In this document: piece after piece, positions 1-9,353 of the stretch
Numbering within the stretch: position 1 is the stretch's first letter
Layout of the letters: each line of letters begins with the position of its first letter
DNA from: Bacteroides sp. SM23_62_1
Lineage (GTDB): Bacteria > Bacteroidota > Bacteroidia > Bacteroidales > SM23-62
Length of the DNA: 55,205 nt
Direction: 5' to 3'
NCBI GenBank assembly: GCA_001304505.1
Contig: LJUQ01000002.1
Location: 1-55,205 of the forward strand
Translations under genes and position numbers: made by a program
Notes under the pieces: model-generated
Seen by the model: only the letters and a program-made list of their open reading frames with translations
The model's database searches: none
What the model was told of the DNA's origin: nothing

Positions 1-141
1 CTGGTTGCTTCAAATAAAATCAGTAATTATCCTGAATTTCAAAAAAAATGGAATAAGACTATTTACAAGCATTATTACAATAAAATTCTCGAATATTTAG
101 GAAATGAACCAGTATTTAGCACTAGTATGAGGTTTAACTGA
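1..141 (+). CDS. C-terminal end of an unrecognised protein (partial)
   Basis: An open frame enters from the left edge and ends at TGA 139-141, giving 46 residues rich in Lys, Asn and Tyr and ending in SMRFN. No motif is recognisable in this fragment. It is co-directional with the radical SAM gene about 90 bases downstream, but the AT-rich gap between them suggests a separate transcript. The start and function lie outside the window. Confidence 0.45.
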   Translation: MVASNKISNYPEFQKKWNKTIYKHYYNKILEYLGNEPVFSTSMRFN

Positions 142-233
142 CTTTGATTTATTAAGATGACTCTATTTTCTTTTTCTCACCAATTATTATTTATAAACAA
201 AGACTTTCTGCGAATGTACATCAGATCTGAATA

Positions 234-1517
234 TTGAGGTTTTCTATCTTCATGCCACAATCTCCCAATGAATGTATGATTCTGTTATATTGGGATAAGA
301 CCACATGGTATGCATTAGGGGCATTGAGTTCTAGTCTTCAGCAATATAATCTTCCTTACAAAATTATCAGGGGAGATCCAATCCCTCAAATTCAGTCTTT
401 GCTAGATCAAGGATTGCATGTAATATATGGAGAATCTGCTCGAATTACAACCATGGATGCTTTAAAAGAGCGATTAAAACAATTAAAAGCCCATATATCC
501 TCTCCAAGGTTAATGACAGTAGTTGGAGGTCCCTCTGCCTCTGGTGCTCCTGAAAAAATCTTGAGTTTGGGAGCAGATTTTGTTGTGATAGGTGAAGGAG
601 AGGTAACTTTTCCTAAATTAGTACAAACGTGGATTAAAGCTAATTTTCAGAAGAAATATTTGAATTCATTACCTGGAATCGCATTATTTGATGAAGCTGG
701 AGAATGTATTCAAACCCCTTCTAGACCTCGGATCAATCTGGATGAATACTATCCGTACTCTGATAATGAAGAATTTCCATTACATCCTCCCATTGAATTA
801 ATGCGAGGATGTGCGTTCCGCTGTCGCTTTTGTCAAGTACCCTATACATATGGTAATCCCCGATTTCGATCCATTGAAAGTATTACAAAGATCATCGAGC
901 ATTATGTTCATTATTTCAAACCCTTGAAAATTAATGTTGATATTCGTTTTATTGCCCCAAACTCACTTGGTTATATGGAGAAAAAAAGAGGCCAACCAAA
1001 TTATGAAGCTCTGGCTAACCTTTTGAGGCATCTCTCGCAATATGAGATCCGTCTATTTTTCGGAACGTTTCCCTCAGAAATTCGCCCCGAATATATAACT
1101 GAGCAAACTATATCACTTTTTGATATGATTACTAATCGTCAGATCTCAGTTGGATTTCAAAGCGGTTCTGATCGTGTTCTTAAAGAAATGCGTAGAGGGC
1201 ATTCTGTTGCAGATGGGCTCCAGGCATATGATTTATTAGTTTCTCAAGGATTTACACCAGTTTTTGATTTTTTACTCGGAGTACCCTCTGAAACAACAGC
1301 TGAACAGTGGCAAACACTTACTTTGATCCGTGACTTAGGTAGAAAAGCTCAAACTAGACTTCATTATTTCATCCCTTTACCAGGAACTCCATGGGAAGCT
1401 AGTCCATCATCCCCTCTTAGCTCCGAAATTCAATCCGAGATTGGGAGATTAGCTAAAGCAAAAATCGTTAGAGGTGCATTCGCTAGGCAATTACAAATCG
1501 CATTAAAAGGTAAATAA
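234..1517 (+). CDS. B12-binding/radical SAM protein, MJ1487-like
   Basis: The 427-residue protein has an N-terminal cobalamin-binding-like Rossmann half (residues ~15-150, including VVGGPSASG and GADFVVIGEGE). A radical SAM domain follows with the cluster motif RGCAFRCRFCQ, Cys193, Cys197 and Cys200 in CxxxCxxC spacing. Length and order fit the archaeal MJ_1487-type family, whose substrate is unknown. The radical SAM cluster would cleave S-adenosylmethionine; the B12 half suggests methyl transfer or rearrangement, but this is inference. The start is uncertain: TTG 234 gives the longest frame, while ATG 252 or ATG 276 (protein beginning MILLYWDK) would place the first beta strand at the N-terminus as in relatives. 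No strong ribosome binding site distinguishes them. Confidence 0.85.
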   Translation: MRFSIFMPQSPNECMILLYWDKTTWYALGALSSSLQQYNLPYKIIRGDPIPQIQSLLDQGLHVIYGESARITTMDALKERLKQLKAHISSPRLMTVVGGPSASGAPEKILSLGADFVVIGEGEVTFPKLVQTWIKANFQKKYLNSLPGIALFDEAGECIQTPSRPRINLDEYYPYSDNEEFPLHPPIELMRGCAFRCRFCQVPYTYGNPRFRSIESITKIIEHYVHYFKPLKINVDIRFIAPNSLGYMEKKRGQPNYEALANLLRHLSQYEIRLFFGTFPSEIRPEYITEQTISLFDMITNRQISVGFQSGSDRVLKEMRRGHSVADGLQAYDLLVSQGFTPVFDFLLGVPSETTAEQWQTLTLIRDLGRKAQTRLHYFIPLPGTPWEASPSSPLSSEIQSEIGRLAKAKIVRGAFARQLQIALKGK

Positions 1518-1612
1518 AGAATCCATTAAATTGCAGAATACTTGATGATTGAAACTGAAATAAGAAAGGTTTATTAGATCCAGAAAATGACCGTGTCATA
1601 ATATTCTTTGAA

Positions 1613-1933
1613 ATGAAGGTACTGAATACAATGGAAGCTCGAGACGTATTAGTTATATTTCTAACTTTTCTAGTCATGATAGCGATCATAGGGTCAATAG
1701 GAGCACTAATTTATCATGTTCTAAATTATGATGTGCCAGTATATATGACTCAAGAAGGCAGTTTTAATGGTACGGTTGTAGAAGAAGTGGTTTATAGTGA
1801 GTTTTACGTTGGTAAAAGAGACACCAACTTATTTCTTCTAATCCTTGGCATCTTTATTTTATCTATCTCCATCTTTTATACTGGGCTATTGAACTATTTA
1901 AAACAACCAGCTCAGATAAAGCGTAAGCCGTAG
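1613..1933 (+). CDS. Small two-helix membrane protein
   Basis: The 106-residue protein has hydrophobic segments at about residues 12-36 and 74-94, separated by a polar loop of about 37 residues, and a basic tail (QIKRKP). I do not recognise the family. Both ends are probably on the same side of the membrane, with the loop outside. ATG 1631 is an alternative start and is preceded by AAGG at a workable distance. It lies 36 bases upstream of the ligase gene and may share its transcript. Nothing in it indicates function. Confidence 0.6.
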   Translation: MKVLNTMEARDVLVIFLTFLVMIAIIGSIGALIYHVLNYDVPVYMTQEGSFNGTVVEEVVYSEFYVGKRDTNLFLLILGIFILSISIFYTGLLNYLKQPAQIKRKP

Positions 1934-1969
1934 AGGACGATTGAACTGGAATTCAAAGCCTTTTGTCTC

Positions 1970-3652
1970 ATGATGGAGAAAGTTGATGCTACTAGTAAGA
2001 AGAATGAAAAGATCGCACTATTTGCATCATTTTTACAGCAATTGTCTGTAAACGAACTCCCCCTTGCCTGTTACTATGCTACAGGCCAACCATTTTCTGA
2101 AACTTCCGGTGAGAAGATTCAATTTGGTTGGAGTTCTTTTATGAACGTTGTCCATCAATTGACAAACAGGACAAACGACGACCTACGAGGTTTTTATAGA
2201 AAAAAAGCAGATTTTGGGAGTCTAGTTGAATATGCTCTATTAAAACGGAAACCACAACCCCAATCACTAGGGAGCTATTTTGGACAGATTGAAAGGGAGG
2301 AGCATTCTATTGAAGGGATGCATGAGTATCTAAGAAAAATTGCTACTTATAAAGGAAAGGGTTCGCTAAAAGCTAAGAAAAATCAATTAATACAATTATT
2401 AAGACACTCCTCTCCTTTGGAAGCAAAATACATTGCCAGAGTCATTACATCTGACACAAGAACAGGTTTTAGAGGGGGATTATTATTAGATGCGATTACC
2501 AAAGCATTTGATCGCCAAGGTAAATCCGTACGATACGCATATATGGTTCTTAGTGACGTAGGAGAAGTGGCTCTAGTAGCTAAAGATCATAGTATAGATC
2601 TGTTATCATTAAAGCCAAGGATTTTTCATCCCATACGTTCTATGTTAGCATCAAAAGCTGAGTCGATTGAAGATGCACTGAGTAGTAATAAAAAGTTGAT
2701 CTGTGAACCCAAAATTGATGGTTTTCGTGCACAACTTCATGTTGATAAGAAAGAGTGTCGACTCTACTCTCGGAACCTTGAAGATGTCACTCACGCATTT
2801 CCAGAAATTATCGCTTCGTTTTCCGATGATCTTAGGAAAGAATTAGCTCCTATGATTCTTGATGGGGAAGTTGTCGCACTCGTTGCTGGAAAACCTGTAT
2901 TTTTTCAAGACTTATTAACTCGCATTCAAAGAAAGCGAGATATTCGAGCTTCGGTAGAGTCTACTCCGTGTTATTATTACGTCTTTGATATCTTATTACA
3001 TCAAGAAGAGTCGCTCTTAAATACTCCTTTGAGTAAACGAAAGGAATTACTGAATTCACAGCTTCCTGACTTAACAAATATCATTAAGATGGAATATTAC
3101 GAATATCAAAATTTCGTAAATATCCAAAATCAACTTAACAGGGCTATTCAGAACGGTTCAGAGGGTTTAATGCTAAAAGATCCCAACTCAGAGTATCAAG
3201 CGGGAAAACGGGGGAAGGGGTGGTTAAAACTCAAAGTTACCTTGCCGACTCTTGATTTAGCTATTATCGGAGCTGAATGGGGGCATGGTAGACGAACTGG
3301 ATGGTTATCAAACTATCATTTAGCAGCCCAAGGGACTAATGATTATCATATGATCGGTAAAACTTTCAAAGGGTTAACTGACAATGAATTTGCCCAATTA
3401 ACTGAACAACTACAAGAGTTGGAATTGTCAAAAGAACCATATGGAATAAGCGTCCAACCAAAAATAGTTGTAGAAGTTGAATTTGATAATATCCAAGAAT
3501 CATCGAAGTATCCGTCAGGTATGGCGTTACGCTTCGCAAGAATAAAAAGAATCCGGAATGATAAGGACATTGAAGATATAGACACGATTGAAACAGTTAG
3601 ACAGCTATATCATCAGCAACTCGAACGTCAAAAACGAGCAGACAAAGCGTGA
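1970..3652 (+). CDS. lig: ATP-dependent DNA ligase, archaeal LigI type
   Basis: This enzyme seals nicks in duplex DNA during replication and repair, using ATP through a ligase-AMP intermediate. At 560 residues it has the usual archaeal length. Residues ~1-230 form the N-terminal DNA-binding domain. The nucleotidyltransferase motif I is EPKIDGFRAQ with the adenylated Lys248. Further motifs are LDGEVVAL (III), YYYVFDILL (IIIa), SEGLMLKDP (IV) and WLKLK (V), followed by an OB-fold domain. Two adjacent ATGs (1970 and 1973) are possible starts. All catalytic motifs look intact. The B-box-like gene starts 8 bases after the stop, so the two are probably co-transcribed. Confidence 0.97.
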   Translation: MMEKVDATSKKNEKIALFASFLQQLSVNELPLACYYATGQPFSETSGEKIQFGWSSFMNVVHQLTNRTNDDLRGFYRKKADFGSLVEYALLKRKPQPQSLGSYFGQIEREEHSIEGMHEYLRKIATYKGKGSLKAKKNQLIQLLRHSSPLEAKYIARVITSDTRTGFRGGLLLDAITKAFDRQGKSVRYAYMVLSDVGEVALVAKDHSIDLLSLKPRIFHPIRSMLASKAESIEDALSSNKKLICEPKIDGFRAQLHVDKKECRLYSRNLEDVTHAFPEIIASFSDDLRKELAPMILDGEVVALVAGKPVFFQDLLTRIQRKRDIRASVESTPCYYYVFDILLHQEESLLNTPLSKRKELLNSQLPDLTNIIKMEYYEYQNFVNIQNQLNRAIQNGSEGLMLKDPNSEYQAGKRGKGWLKLKVTLPTLDLAIIGAEWGHGRRTGWLSNYHLAAQGTNDYHMIGKTFKGLTDNEFAQLTEQLQELELSKEPYGISVQPKIVVEVEFDNIQESSKYPSGMALRFARIKRIRNDKDIEDIDTIETVRQLYHQQLERQKRADKA

Positions 3653-3660
3653 AATAGTTC

Positions 3661-3969
3661 ATGGCAAAGAAGAGGAGTAAGACGCAAAAAAAAGGTCAAA
3701 GTTGTGTAAATCATCCGAATCGCTTTGAAACGAAAGAGTGTGAGCGATGTAATGACTATTTTTGTGAAGATTGTATAATTGAAGATTGGTCGGTGAACTT
3801 TTTTCAACAATTTATTGGTCAGAAACGAGATTTTGTCAAAAAAACTTATTGTAAACCGTGTTACAAAAGAGTTGTACGGATTCGTATGATAGCATATGCA
3901 GGATTATTATTACTCTTTGGTGGTCCCCTTGTATTGTGGCTTATTTCAAATATCTTCTTCAGACCATGA
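3661..3969 (+). CDS. B-box-like zinc finger protein with C-terminal membrane helix
   Basis: The 102-residue protein has a Lys-rich N-terminus, then a Cys/His array (CVNHP, CERCNDYFCEDC, CKPCYKR) that fits a B-box-like zinc finger binding two zinc ions. A single hydrophobic segment lies at about residues 76-97. B-box fingers mediate protein-protein contacts; here the domain would be tethered to the inner face of the membrane. The gene begins 8 bases after the DNA ligase stop without a clear ribosome binding site, which suggests coupling. The biological role cannot be read from the sequence. Confidence 0.7.
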   Translation: MAKKRSKTQKKGQSCVNHPNRFETKECERCNDYFCEDCIIEDWSVNFFQQFIGQKRDFVKKTYCKPCYKRVVRIRMIAYAGLLLLFGGPLVLWLISNIFFRP

Positions 3970-3996
3970 AAACACAGTTTTACTTCCTTATTACGG

Positions 3997-5679
3997 ATGA
4001 TTGCAGCTTTGCCCTCACATTCCTTGAAAGAATATCAAGTAAACCGTCATGAACGGGGAGTGTATGATAAGCGTAACACCATCAATGATTTAACTGGTAA
4101 AGAATGGTTATTCTCCACAAAAACAGTTATACCAAAAGCTTACCCCCGAATATGGCCCCAAAAGGAGAGTAAGTATCATGACCCTATTCCTATCAATTTA
4201 AGTAAAGAGCTGATTGAGACTTTTTCAAAACCAGGGGAAACTATCTTAGATCCCTTTGCAGGAATCGGAAGTACATTGATAGGGTGCTATTATGCAAATA
4301 TTAACTCCCCAGCTGCTAAAAGAAAATGTATTGGCATAGAACAAAATGAATCCCTTTTAAAAGGGTACTATCACTTATTAAAATCATTAAACATCCCAGA
4401 TCAAGGAATGATCCTAGGTGATCCCAATGAAATTCTGTCAGATGAGAAAATTAATTCTGTAGATTTTATTCTCACTGATATTCCGGTTTGGAATTCTGGG
4501 GCTGCGAGTGTTGGCATGGAACTTAGTCATTATCAAAAAAATCATTTGAAGGTTTTACAACACTGGTGTACATTGGTTTTTAACCTTCTTTCAAAAGCAA
4601 AAGGTAAATTAAAAGAATCAAAGTATTTTGTTGTTGCGATTCCAGGCAGATCTCATGAAAAAGAATATCCCTCATTGAATTTTGCCCTTTCAGGAATTCT
4701 TACTTTTCATCTACAAAAAATAGGATTAATCCTAAAAGCTGAAAGAATATGGTTTGAAAATGATTCCCAGAGGAAGGGAGAAATTTATAATGAATTGGAT
4801 CGGCGGTTCTTAGTCTTTCGTAAAGAATCGCTTCTTACCAATCATCTGGAAATTAATTCTTTATTTTTTGACAGAAAGGTTCCTATAGGTAAGACTAACA
4901 TTATACACAAGTCATTTCCACCCTCCTTTGATCATAAACTCCGAAGTGAACATGGAGGTATGAAACCTCCAGAATTGGCTCAATTATTAATTGAAAACTA
5001 CTCTAAAAACCAAGAAGATGTTATATTAGATCCATTCGCTGGAGTTGGAGGAACATTATTGGGCGCAAGTCTAGCTGAAAAAAAGGCAATAGGAATAGAC
5101 ATTAATGCACGTTGGAAGACCATATACCAACAGGTATCCCAGAATCATGGGCTCAAACCCCAGGAATTTCTTATAGGAGACTCTCGGCTTTTAGTTAGAG
5201 ATTCCATTGATGAAGGAGGAATTGACTTAATCCTGACAGACGTCCCATACTGGGCAATGGATAAGCTTCAAAAAACCCGAGGACGTTTCTCCAAGGCTGG
5301 TGAGGAATCTCGAGGTAAATTACCCTCACCACTCCATAGTTTCAATCGAGCATCCATTCTTACAATTGATGAATGGCTTGAATTGTTAAAAACTGTTTTT
5401 AATCACTGTTATCTTAAGCTCATTGATGGAAAATACTTAATAGTTTTCATTGGTAATATGTATCGAACTATCAAGGAAACGAGAACAGGACAAGTTCGAA
5501 AGGTGGGGAAATATTTACTCTTATCTTCACTGTTAGCAAAAGTACTATTAGAGATTGGATATTCTTTTGAAGAGGAAATAATCTGGTATTCACCAGATAA
5601 AGCATTGCATGTGTTTGGATACCCCTTTTCCTACATACCGAGTATCGTTCATCAATCAATTCTTGTTTTCACAAAATAA
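3997..5679 (+). CDS. Tandem-domain N4/N6-type DNA (or RNA) methyltransferase
   Basis: The 560-residue protein contains two Rossmann methyltransferase halves. Each has an AdoMet-binding motif (DPFAGIGSTL and DPFAGVGGTL) and a catalytic-type motif IV (LTDIPVW and LTDVPYW). The second half also has KPPELAQLL just before its AdoMet motif, as in amino-methyltransferases of the PF01555 type. Canonical motif IV is (D/N/S)PP(Y/F/W). Here the first Pro is Ile or Val in both halves, and the first copy also lacks the aromatic residue. The first motif IV followed by the second AdoMet motif could itself form one beta-class enzyme. No restriction endonuclease is adjacent, so this looks like a housekeeping or orphan enzyme. 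Substrate (DNA or structured RNA) is open. Confidence 0.8.
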   Translation: MIAALPSHSLKEYQVNRHERGVYDKRNTINDLTGKEWLFSTKTVIPKAYPRIWPQKESKYHDPIPINLSKELIETFSKPGETILDPFAGIGSTLIGCYYANINSPAAKRKCIGIEQNESLLKGYYHLLKSLNIPDQGMILGDPNEILSDEKINSVDFILTDIPVWNSGAASVGMELSHYQKNHLKVLQHWCTLVFNLLSKAKGKLKESKYFVVAIPGRSHEKEYPSLNFALSGILTFHLQKIGLILKAERIWFENDSQRKGEIYNELDRRFLVFRKESLLTNHLEINSLFFDRKVPIGKTNIIHKSFPPSFDHKLRSEHGGMKPPELAQLLIENYSKNQEDVILDPFAGVGGTLLGASLAEKKAIGIDINARWKTIYQQVSQNHGLKPQEFLIGDSRLLVRDSIDEGGIDLILTDVPYWAMDKLQKTRGRFSKAGEESRGKLPSPLHSFNRASILTIDEWLELLKTVFNHCYLKLIDGKYLIVFIGNMYRTIKETRTGQVRKVGKYLLLSSLLAKVLLEIGYSFEEEIIWYSPDKALHVFGYPFSYIPSIVHQSILVFTK

Positions 5680-5685
5680 TTGAGA

Positions 5686-7605
5686 TTAGGGACTTTTACT
5701 TTGTCGGTTCCTAATAAGAAGAGTGATGGCCAAGATTGTCATTACTAACATAAACCCTGGAATCGGAATACCATTTTTGGGGCTTGTGCTTTCACTAGAC
5801 GATTGAGAAAGATTAGAATATTCGACTGTAAATAGTTCAGAGAAAGCGCAACCACTATGAGTAGAATTAAAAAAATGATACTTAACCTGATACGAAGAGT
5901 TTTCCTCTGCTAGACTTGAAATATCAATAGATTCGGACGTCCAGAAGTTAACTTCAGAATTATAAGTCAGATTCCCACTGATTCCAGTAGAATTTCCTGA
6001 ATCTGTTAATATCGTATAAGTTGCTCCATCAGCTTCCTCCCAATAGTATCCTTTTTGATCAGATACCTTTATATCATAAAGCTGGAGAGAGAGGCCTTTA
6101 AGGGAGATCGACAACTCTCCTGAAGAGATTATTACCCCCATAGGATTGATCATAAACCAATAATTTTGTGCAGGGCCAGGATCTTCATCACTATGGTCAT
6201 TACTGCCAATGGAGGTATACGAGCTAATGGTTAAGATGATTTCATCTGCTGAAACATCATGGTCTTCTATTGAAAAGTTCCCAAAGCTGTCAGGAGAGAT
6301 GTCAACGGGAATTACTATAGTATTAAGAGGTGGTGTTGTATTGTTTGTCAGAATAGCTGTAACTAGGAACTTAGATTTCTGTTCACCTTGAAATTCTAAG
6401 AAAAAAGGTTGGCCCATTCGTGACGTAAATCTTATGTAATCTGTGCCCCAATAAGGAACGGAATTCTCGGTTCGGGGAAGAGCTGATGCAAAATAAGAAT
6501 CTTCTATTGACATACTAAGGGAAATGTTGTAGTATCCATATGTTCCGTTTGCAAACGAAGTATCGTCTAGAAAATTCGCTATTGTCCAGTTACGGAAGAC
6601 TTCCTTAAATTTTACTAGATATCCTTCACTTTTAAGAGCTTGTAACACACTATCTATTCCATTTTCGGGGCGAGTTACAATTTTCTGGATAATTTGTGAA
6701 CCACCATATTGCTCTGCAAGATACAGGTAAAATGCATAAGAAGCACCATAATTAGCCAATACTAGGTTTTCGCTACCGTAGTAATCCCAATACGTCAATG
6801 AAACATCGGGATTCGAGCTAAATGCGGATTTATATGTAGTAGAGGTGCTAAAGGGATCCTTTCCAATGAGGTATTCAGCAAACATTGATGCTCCTTCATC
6901 CAGCCAAATGTTCTCGTCATTATCGTGACCAAAGTGGATTAAATGCTGTAATTCATGAGCTAAGGTTTCAAAATTACCATATACTAAGTTTTGATAGCCT
7001 TCCTTACCATCAATACAGAGGATTTCCGCCTCATTACTATATCGCTGGCTTGGGGAAAGATCCTTATTGAGATATTGGTTAAGAGGATAAAAAAAACCAG
7101 CAACATACTGTCCTCCTCCTAAATCGTCCTTGATGTCGAATACCAAAAGAATTATTCTGTAATTCTCATCTATATCGGGAGGAGAACCATAAAATTCATT
7201 GAGTATTGGGTAAATGTAAGTTTCAAAAGAATGATTCATGTCTAAGAAGGTTGGGTTGAGACTTGATGATAAGTTTGAATATATCAGGTTATGGGGCCCA
7301 ATTGCTCTCAGGGACGCATTGATTTCATAATGTTCTAGTGGATCAGTCGAAACATCAGGAACTGTAAAAATCTTCCATTCATCAAATTCCTCATTTTGAA
7401 TATCCGCATGTGGAACTGGGGAAGGAGTACTCTGATCAAAGATATTCTTATCTTTTATTTCAGCTTGGAAAAAAGGTTTTGAATCGGTTTGGGAGTATTG
7501 TTGACTATTTTCATGTTCAATCGTTGATGGTGGAATTAGCATGGACCATGCAGTTATGGCAATCATCAGTAACAGAGTAAATGATGCGATCTTGGAAAAG
7601 TACAA
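5686..7605 (-). CDS. Secreted, membrane-anchored zinc metallopeptidase
   Basis: The 639-residue protein has an N-terminal signal/anchor helix (SFTLLLMIAITAW). The zincin motif HELQHLIH (His217, Glu218, His221) is followed by WLDEGASMFAEY, which supplies the third-ligand region. This arrangement resembles hyicolysin/M30-like and immune-inhibitor-like peptidases. Residues ~370-600 are beta-rich and probably extracellular. The tail IPIPGFMLVMTILAITLL followed by RNRQ looks like a C-terminal membrane anchor of the archaeal PGF type. The start is TTG at 7605, preceded by AGGTGA nine bases upstream. It probably degrades proteins or peptides outside the cell. It lies downstream of an ABC exporter on the same strand, separated by 180 bases. 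Confidence 0.82.
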   Translation of the reverse strand: MYFSKIASFTLLLMIAITAWSMLIPPSTIEHENSQQYSQTDSKPFFQAEIKDKNIFDQSTPSPVPHADIQNEEFDEWKIFTVPDVSTDPLEHYEINASLRAIGPHNLIYSNLSSSLNPTFLDMNHSFETYIYPILNEFYGSPPDIDENYRIILLVFDIKDDLGGGQYVAGFFYPLNQYLNKDLSPSQRYSNEAEILCIDGKEGYQNLVYGNFETLAHELQHLIHFGHDNDENIWLDEGASMFAEYLIGKDPFSTSTTYKSAFSSNPDVSLTYWDYYGSENLVLANYGASYAFYLYLAEQYGGSQIIQKIVTRPENGIDSVLQALKSEGYLVKFKEVFRNWTIANFLDDTSFANGTYGYYNISLSMSIEDSYFASALPRTENSVPYWGTDYIRFTSRMGQPFFLEFQGEQKSKFLVTAILTNNTTPPLNTIVIPVDISPDSFGNFSIEDHDVSADEIILTISSYTSIGSNDHSDEDPGPAQNYWFMINPMGVIISSGELSISLKGLSLQLYDIKVSDQKGYYWEEADGATYTILTDSGNSTGISGNLTYNSEVNFWTSESIDISSLAEENSSYQVKYHFFNSTHSGCAFSELFTVEYSNLSQSSSESTSPKNGIPIPGFMLVMTILAITLLIRNRQSKSP

Positions 7606-7785
7606 GAGTTTAAATCACCTATAATGGTAGAGCTTTAGCTTTATTCTCTGATTTCTAGCTTTAATAGGAACCTAAATTACCTATTCAAATTGATATCGAA
7701 ATAGAAAGGTAAAGTACTAATCAAAGAAAATTATTTTTGGAGTTAAATAAATTTTTTTTTGATTGAAAACGGCTTAAAACGGTTA

Positions 7786-8493
7786 TTATAGGTAGGAATC
7801 CGAGATAATGTATCCATCTTCCATTTTAATTAGGCGCATTCCAGCTTTTAACATTTCCTCGTCATGAGTTACGCAAACAATGGTTTTTTTATGTGTCTGA
7901 TTGAGGGATCTTAATAAGGTCATTATTTCGTTACCTATGGCCGAATCTAAATCTCCTGTGGGCTCATCCGCTAGAATAACTTCTGGATCGTTTGCTAAAG
8001 ACCGTGCAATACCTACTCGTTGTTTTTCTCCTCCCGAAAGTTCGTGAGGTTGATGGTTTTTTCGATTCTCTAGATTTACTAACCTCAATAATTCTAGTGC
8101 ACGAGGTTCCCGATATTTCCGCTTAAGTCCACTAATTAGCATGGGTAATTCCACATTTTCAAGGGCATTTAGAACAGGATGGAGGTTGAAGAATTGGAAT
8201 ACAAAACCTAATGTGTGGCGTCGAAGTTGGCATAGGTCCCGATCACTAAGTGTAGACAATTCTTCTTGATTGATACGAACCGTACCTGCAGCAGGTCGTT
8301 CGAGGCCAGCCATTACATTAATAAGAGTAGATTTTCCACTTCCGGAAGGCCCCATTACCATGATGAATTCCTCTTTAAAGATTGACAGGTTTATATTGTT
8401 AAGAGCATCAATAGTATGCCCTCCAAGAGTATATCTCTGATTCACACCTTCTAATTCAATAATTGGTAACTTCCCTTCAGTCACTAGTATCAC
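7786..8493 (-). CDS. ABC exporter ATPase, LolD/MacB type
   Basis: The 235-residue ATPase has Walker [11 protein letters not shown]-loop [10 protein letters not shown], signature [16 protein letters not shown], Walker [13 protein letters not shown] and the switch His in VTHDEE. This set is typical of the LolD/MacB/FtsE family, which drives mechanotransmitting FtsX-type permeases. It starts with GTG at 8493 and overlaps the end of the upstream ATPase gene by 17 bases, so the two are translationally coupled. With the neighbouring ATPase and the single large permease it probably forms a heterodimeric-ATPase complex. Confidence 0.92.
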   Translation of the reverse strand: MILVTEGKLPIIELEGVNQRYTLGGHTIDALNNINLSIFKEEFIMVMGPSGSGKSTLINVMAGLERPAAGTVRINQEELSTLSDRDLCQLRRHTLGFVFQFFNLHPVLNALENVELPMLISGLKRKYREPRALELLRLVNLENRKNHQPHELSGGEKQRVGIARSLANDPEVILADEPTGDLDSAIGNEIMTLLRSLNQTHKKTIVCVTHDEEMLKAGMRLIKMEDGYIISDSYL

Positions 8494-9349
8494 CTCGAAC
8501 AGGAATTAGTGTGGCAAATCCTTCTCGCATTTCGATTTGTATGTGGTTTTTGATTCCCGCCTGCTGTCGGATCTCATCTGGAAGTCGTAAATTACCATGG
8601 TCATCCACGTAAATCACTTCTTCTCGAGCTGCCAACGATGTTGTTGGATCGATTGCTCGATGTAATCCAACTATCCTGCCATCAAGAATTCTCATTGCTT
8701 TCTTTGTCATGTTAGCAAATCTATAATCATGAGTAACCACAATGAAAGTCTTTCCAAGACTTTTGTTAAGGGATTTGAAATAATCTATGATTTTCATAGT
8801 AGTTACGCTATCTAGTTCCCCAGTTGGTTCATCTGCAAGTACTATATCTGGATCATTGGCTAGGGCAACTGCAATCCCGGCACGTTGCGCTTCTCCTCCT
8901 GATAATTGGGGTGGTTTATGGTGAATCCGTCGGTCTAAACCAACATCTTCTAACAATTGCATGGCTCTTTGTTTCTGTTCACTATACGTCCATGAACCTG
9001 AGAGTTTCATTGGTAACATCACATTCTTCAAAGCAGTCAGATTCCAGATTAAATTCCGTTCTGGAAGCTGATATAAGAAACCCACTCGTTTTCGTCGATA
9101 TTGAGTCAGTTGTCTTGAATTCATTTTAGTGACGATATCTTCTCCCAAAATAATTTCTCCTGACGATGGACGGTCAATTCCCCCTATGAGATTTACTAAA
9201 GTACTTTTCCCTGAACCACTGGGACCAATGATAGCGATTAAATCTCCCTCATTGACTGCGAGCTCAATTCCCCGCAAAGCAGGCACTTGAATTTTGCTTT
9301 GTTCCTCGATATATAATTTTATTAAATCTTGACACTCAAGAAAAGCCAT
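8477..9349 (-). CDS. ABC exporter ATPase with C-terminal AbrB-like tail
   Basis: The ATPase core (residues ~1-235) has [37 protein letters not shown] and the switch His in VTHDYR. At 290 residues it is longer than LolD-type enzymes. The extra ~45 residues, including VIYVDDHGNLRLPDEIRQQ and AGIKNHIQIE, read like an AbrB/SpoVT swapped-hairpin motif (consensus G.v.lP.eiR..lgi). AbrB domains dimerise and often bind DNA; here the tail could dimerise the ATPase or sense a state. The start ATG 9349 has GGTGGAATGAG upstream, overlapping the end of the permease gene. Confidence 0.9.
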   Translation of the reverse strand: MAFLECQDLIKLYIEEQSKIQVPALRGIELAVNEGDLIAIIGPSGSGKSTLVNLIGGIDRPSSGEIILGEDIVTKMNSRQLTQYRRKRVGFLYQLPERNLIWNLTALKNVMLPMKLSGSWTYSEQKQRAMQLLEDVGLDRRIHHKPPQLSGGEAQRAGIAVALANDPDIVLADEPTGELDSVTTMKIIDYFKSLNKSLGKTFIVVTHDYRFANMTKKAMRILDGRIVGLHRAIDPTTSLAAREEVIYVDDHGNLRLPDEIRQQAGIKNHIQIEMREGFATLIPVRGDTSD

Positions 9350-9353
9350 AATC

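Noticed and set aside
3997-5679. Restriction-modification system
   Set aside because: The methylase has no adjacent endonuclease or specificity gene.
8824-9129. 101-codon plus-strand frame inside the ABC ATPase gene
   Set aside because: It is antisense to conserved Walker B and signature coding; no independent support.
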